From Trueperaceae bacterium (lineage in GTDB: Bacteria; Deinococcota; Deinococci; Deinococcales; Trueperaceae), in NCBI GenBank assembly GCA_007130445.1, contig SLSM01000412.1, positions 1-6,215 of the forward strand: 6,215 nt of DNA. The letters run 5' to 3'. Positions 4,689-6,215 of the stretch are shown piece after piece; within the stretch, counting starts at the first letter, position 1; each line of letters begins with the position of its first letter. The notes beneath the pieces were generated by a model that was not told the DNA's origin, did not search any database, and saw only the letters and a list, made by a program, of their open reading frames with translations. The translations under genes were made by a program, and so were the position numbers.

Positions 4689-6215
4689 TCAGCCATAGCG
4701 GAGCGTGACGATCAGGTTGAGGTACTCGTCGACGCGTACGTCCGCGTCGGGCCCGACGACCGCCGTCGAGTCGATCTGCTCGACGATGGCAGGGCCTTCG
4801 AACGTCATGCCGGCCGCCAGGCGATAGCGGTCGTACACGGGTACGTCGACGAAGCCGCCACGTTCCGCGAAGAACGCGCGCCGATCGCCCTTGGCTGCGC
4901 TCGCGGCCGTCGCCGTGGCGGTCGGCGCCTTGGCCAACGTGACGGTCGGTACCGGCCCGACCGCAGCCAATCGACAGGTCGTGACCTCGACCACCAGGTG
5001 AGGGTGCGCGTGGCCGTACACCTTCTCGTACTGCTCGAAGAACCGCTCACGCAGCGCCGTGGCACCGATCTCCACGAGGGCGCCGTCGGGCAGTGCCACT
5101 TCGATCACGTGCCCTTGACCGCGGTGACGCACCTCGACGCGACGCTCGGTCCTCACGTCTTCGGCCGGCACGCCGCTCTCGACGACCACGGCCTTGCCCT
5201 CGAGCGTCAGCTCGTCGAACACGAGTTCGAGGGCGGCCAGGTGCGCGTCGTCGAGTTCGCTCAGGTACGTTCGCGAGAACTCGAAGGACGCCGGCGCCGT
5301 CAGGAAACCGAGCGCCGAGGCGACGCCGGCGCTGGCAGGGCACACATACCCCTGCATCTTGAGCTCGCGGGCGATGCGGTCGGCGTGGACCGCCCCGGCG
5401 CCGCCGAAGGCGACGAGCTTCATGTGGCGAGCGTCGGCGTTGCGCTCGGCGATGTGGACGCGAGTCGCCGAGATCATGCTCTCGTTCACGACTTGGAAGA
5501 TGCCGTACGCCGCCTCGTCCACGCCCAGCCCCAAGGGTTGGGCCACGTGGCGGTCGATGGCCTCTCGAGCCGCCTCGACGTCGAGCGTCAGGCGGCCGCC
5601 GAGGAAGAACGCTGGGTTGAGGTACCCGAGCACCACGTCGGCGTCGGTCACGGTCGGCCGCTCGCCGCCCTGGCCGTAGCACACTGGGCCGGGGCTGGCA
5701 CCGGAGGACTCGGGACCTACCTTGAGGAGCCCCATGTCGTCGACACGGGCGATGCTGCCGCCACCGGCGCCGATCTCGATCAGTTCGACGACCGGTACGA
5801 GCACGGGGTGACCGGAGCCACGCTTGAAGCGGTGGACCCTGCCGATCTCGAAGCTCGTGGACTTCTGGGGCTTGAGGTCGCGGATGAGGCACAGCTTCGC
5901 CGTCGTACCACCCATGTCGAAGGAGACCAGATCGCGTTCACCCACCAGTCCCCCGTAGAAGACCGCCGCCAAAGCGCCAGCGGCAGGCCCGCTCTCGACG
6001 AGTCGGATCGGGAAGCGCCCTGCGGTCTCGACGGTGGTGACGCCGCCGTTCGACAGCATCAGGTACAGGCGCCTCGCGAAGCCAGCCTCGTGGAGCTCGC
6101 GCTGCAGGCGTTCGAGGTAGCGGGTGGTCAGGGGTTGGACATAGGCATTGGCGACGGTCGTCGAGGTCCGCTCGAACTCGCGGATCTCCGGTGCGACATC
6201 GCTCGACAACGACAC
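4689..6215 (-). CDS. hyuA: Hydantoinase/oxoprolinase family protein, A subunit (HyuA-like), 3' part only
   Basis: This is the carboxy-terminal 508 residues of an ATP-dependent hydantoinase/5-oxoprolinase A-type subunit. The family hydrolyses or carboxylates amide-, lactam- or ketone-type small substrates in the cytoplasm, usually with a HyuB partner. Numbering from the window edge, visible signatures are the ERTSTTVANAYVQP segment (15-28), LSNGG (54-58), RLVESGPAAG (71-80), the ASKHA-type nucleotide-binding motif DMGGTTAK (100-107), EIGAGGGSIAR (147-157), GASPGPVCYGQGG (172-184) with TVTDADVVLG (188-197), AFGGAGAVHA (269-278), and the C-terminal EGPAIVEQIDSTAVV (473-487). Family members are about 690 residues long, so roughly 180 N-terminal residues lie outside the window. 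The GTG at the window edge is an internal Val, not a start. An Ala/Thr-rich linker at 429-441 separates the last two domains. The gene ends in TGA, 119 bases before the binding-protein start. N-methylhydantoinase, 5-oxoprolinase, caprolactamase and acetone/acetophenone carboxylase subunits share this fold, so the substrate is unassigned. Confidence 0.95.
   Translation of the reverse strand: MSLSSDVAPEIREFERTSTTVANAYVQPLTTRYLERLQRELHEAGFARRLYLMLSNGGVTTVETAGRFPIRLVESGPAAGALAAVFYGGLVGERDLVSFDMGGTTAKLCLIRDLKPQKSTSFEIGRVHRFKRGSGHPVLVPVVELIEIGAGGGSIARVDDMGLLKVGPESSGASPGPVCYGQGGERPTVTDADVVLGYLNPAFFLGGRLTLDVEAAREAIDRHVAQPLGLGVDEAAYGIFQVVNESMISATRVHIAERNADARHMKLVAFGGAGAVHADRIARELKMQGYVCPASAGVASALGFLTAPASFEFSRTYLSELDDAHLAALELVFDELTLEGKAVVVESGVPAEDVRTERRVEVRHRGQGHVIEVALPDGALVEIGATALRERFFEQYEKVYGHAHPHLVVEVTTCRLAAVGPVPTVTLAKAPTATATAASAAKGDRRAFFAERGGFVDVPVYDRYRLAAGMTFEGPAIVEQIDSTAVVGPDADVRVDEYLNLIVTLRYG

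Overview
The window is a GC-rich bacterial stretch in which every supported gene lies on the minus strand. Read in transcription order, from high to low coordinates, it holds: the last 508 residues of a hydantoinase/oxoprolinase A-type subunit (hyuA, 6215-4689, 5' end outside the window); a 119-base gap; a periplasmic dipeptide/oligopeptide-type substrate-binding protein (4569-3022); an 82-base gap containing a strong stem-loop; a DppB-like permease (2939-2022); a DppC-like permease (2025-1159); an extended short-chain dehydrogenase/NAD(P)-dependent epimerase (1162-152); and the first 51 codons of a hydantoinase/oxoprolinase B-type subunit (hyuB, 155-1, running off the window).

The last three junctions (DppB/DppC, DppC/SDR, SDR/hyuB) are all 4-base ATGA overlaps. 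The four distal genes therefore look like one translationally coupled unit, and the whole window is probably one catabolic operon or two tightly linked ones. The simplest reading is a scavenging pathway. The ABC importer brings in a small amide, cyclic amide (hydantoin- or 5-oxoproline-like) or peptide-derived compound. The HyuA/HyuB enzyme opens or carboxylates it in an ATP-dependent reaction. The SDR acts on the substrate or a product. The actual substrate cannot be read from the sequence. The ABC ATPase subunits are not in the window.

The binding protein has a signal peptide ending in an Ala-rich type I cleavage site with no lipobox, which suggests a diderm host rather than a classical Gram-positive one. 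The lineage cannot be fixed further from this window. No RNA genes, mobile elements, CRISPR arrays or attachment sites were seen. There is no plus-strand gene I would support. The only intergenic stretches are the two short gaps, both described below.

I do not see a clearly undescribed system. The points most worth a second look are the separation of hyuA from hyuB by a transporter-plus-dehydrogenase block, the coupled SDR of unknown substrate, and the conserved-looking stem-loop between the binding-protein and permease genes.
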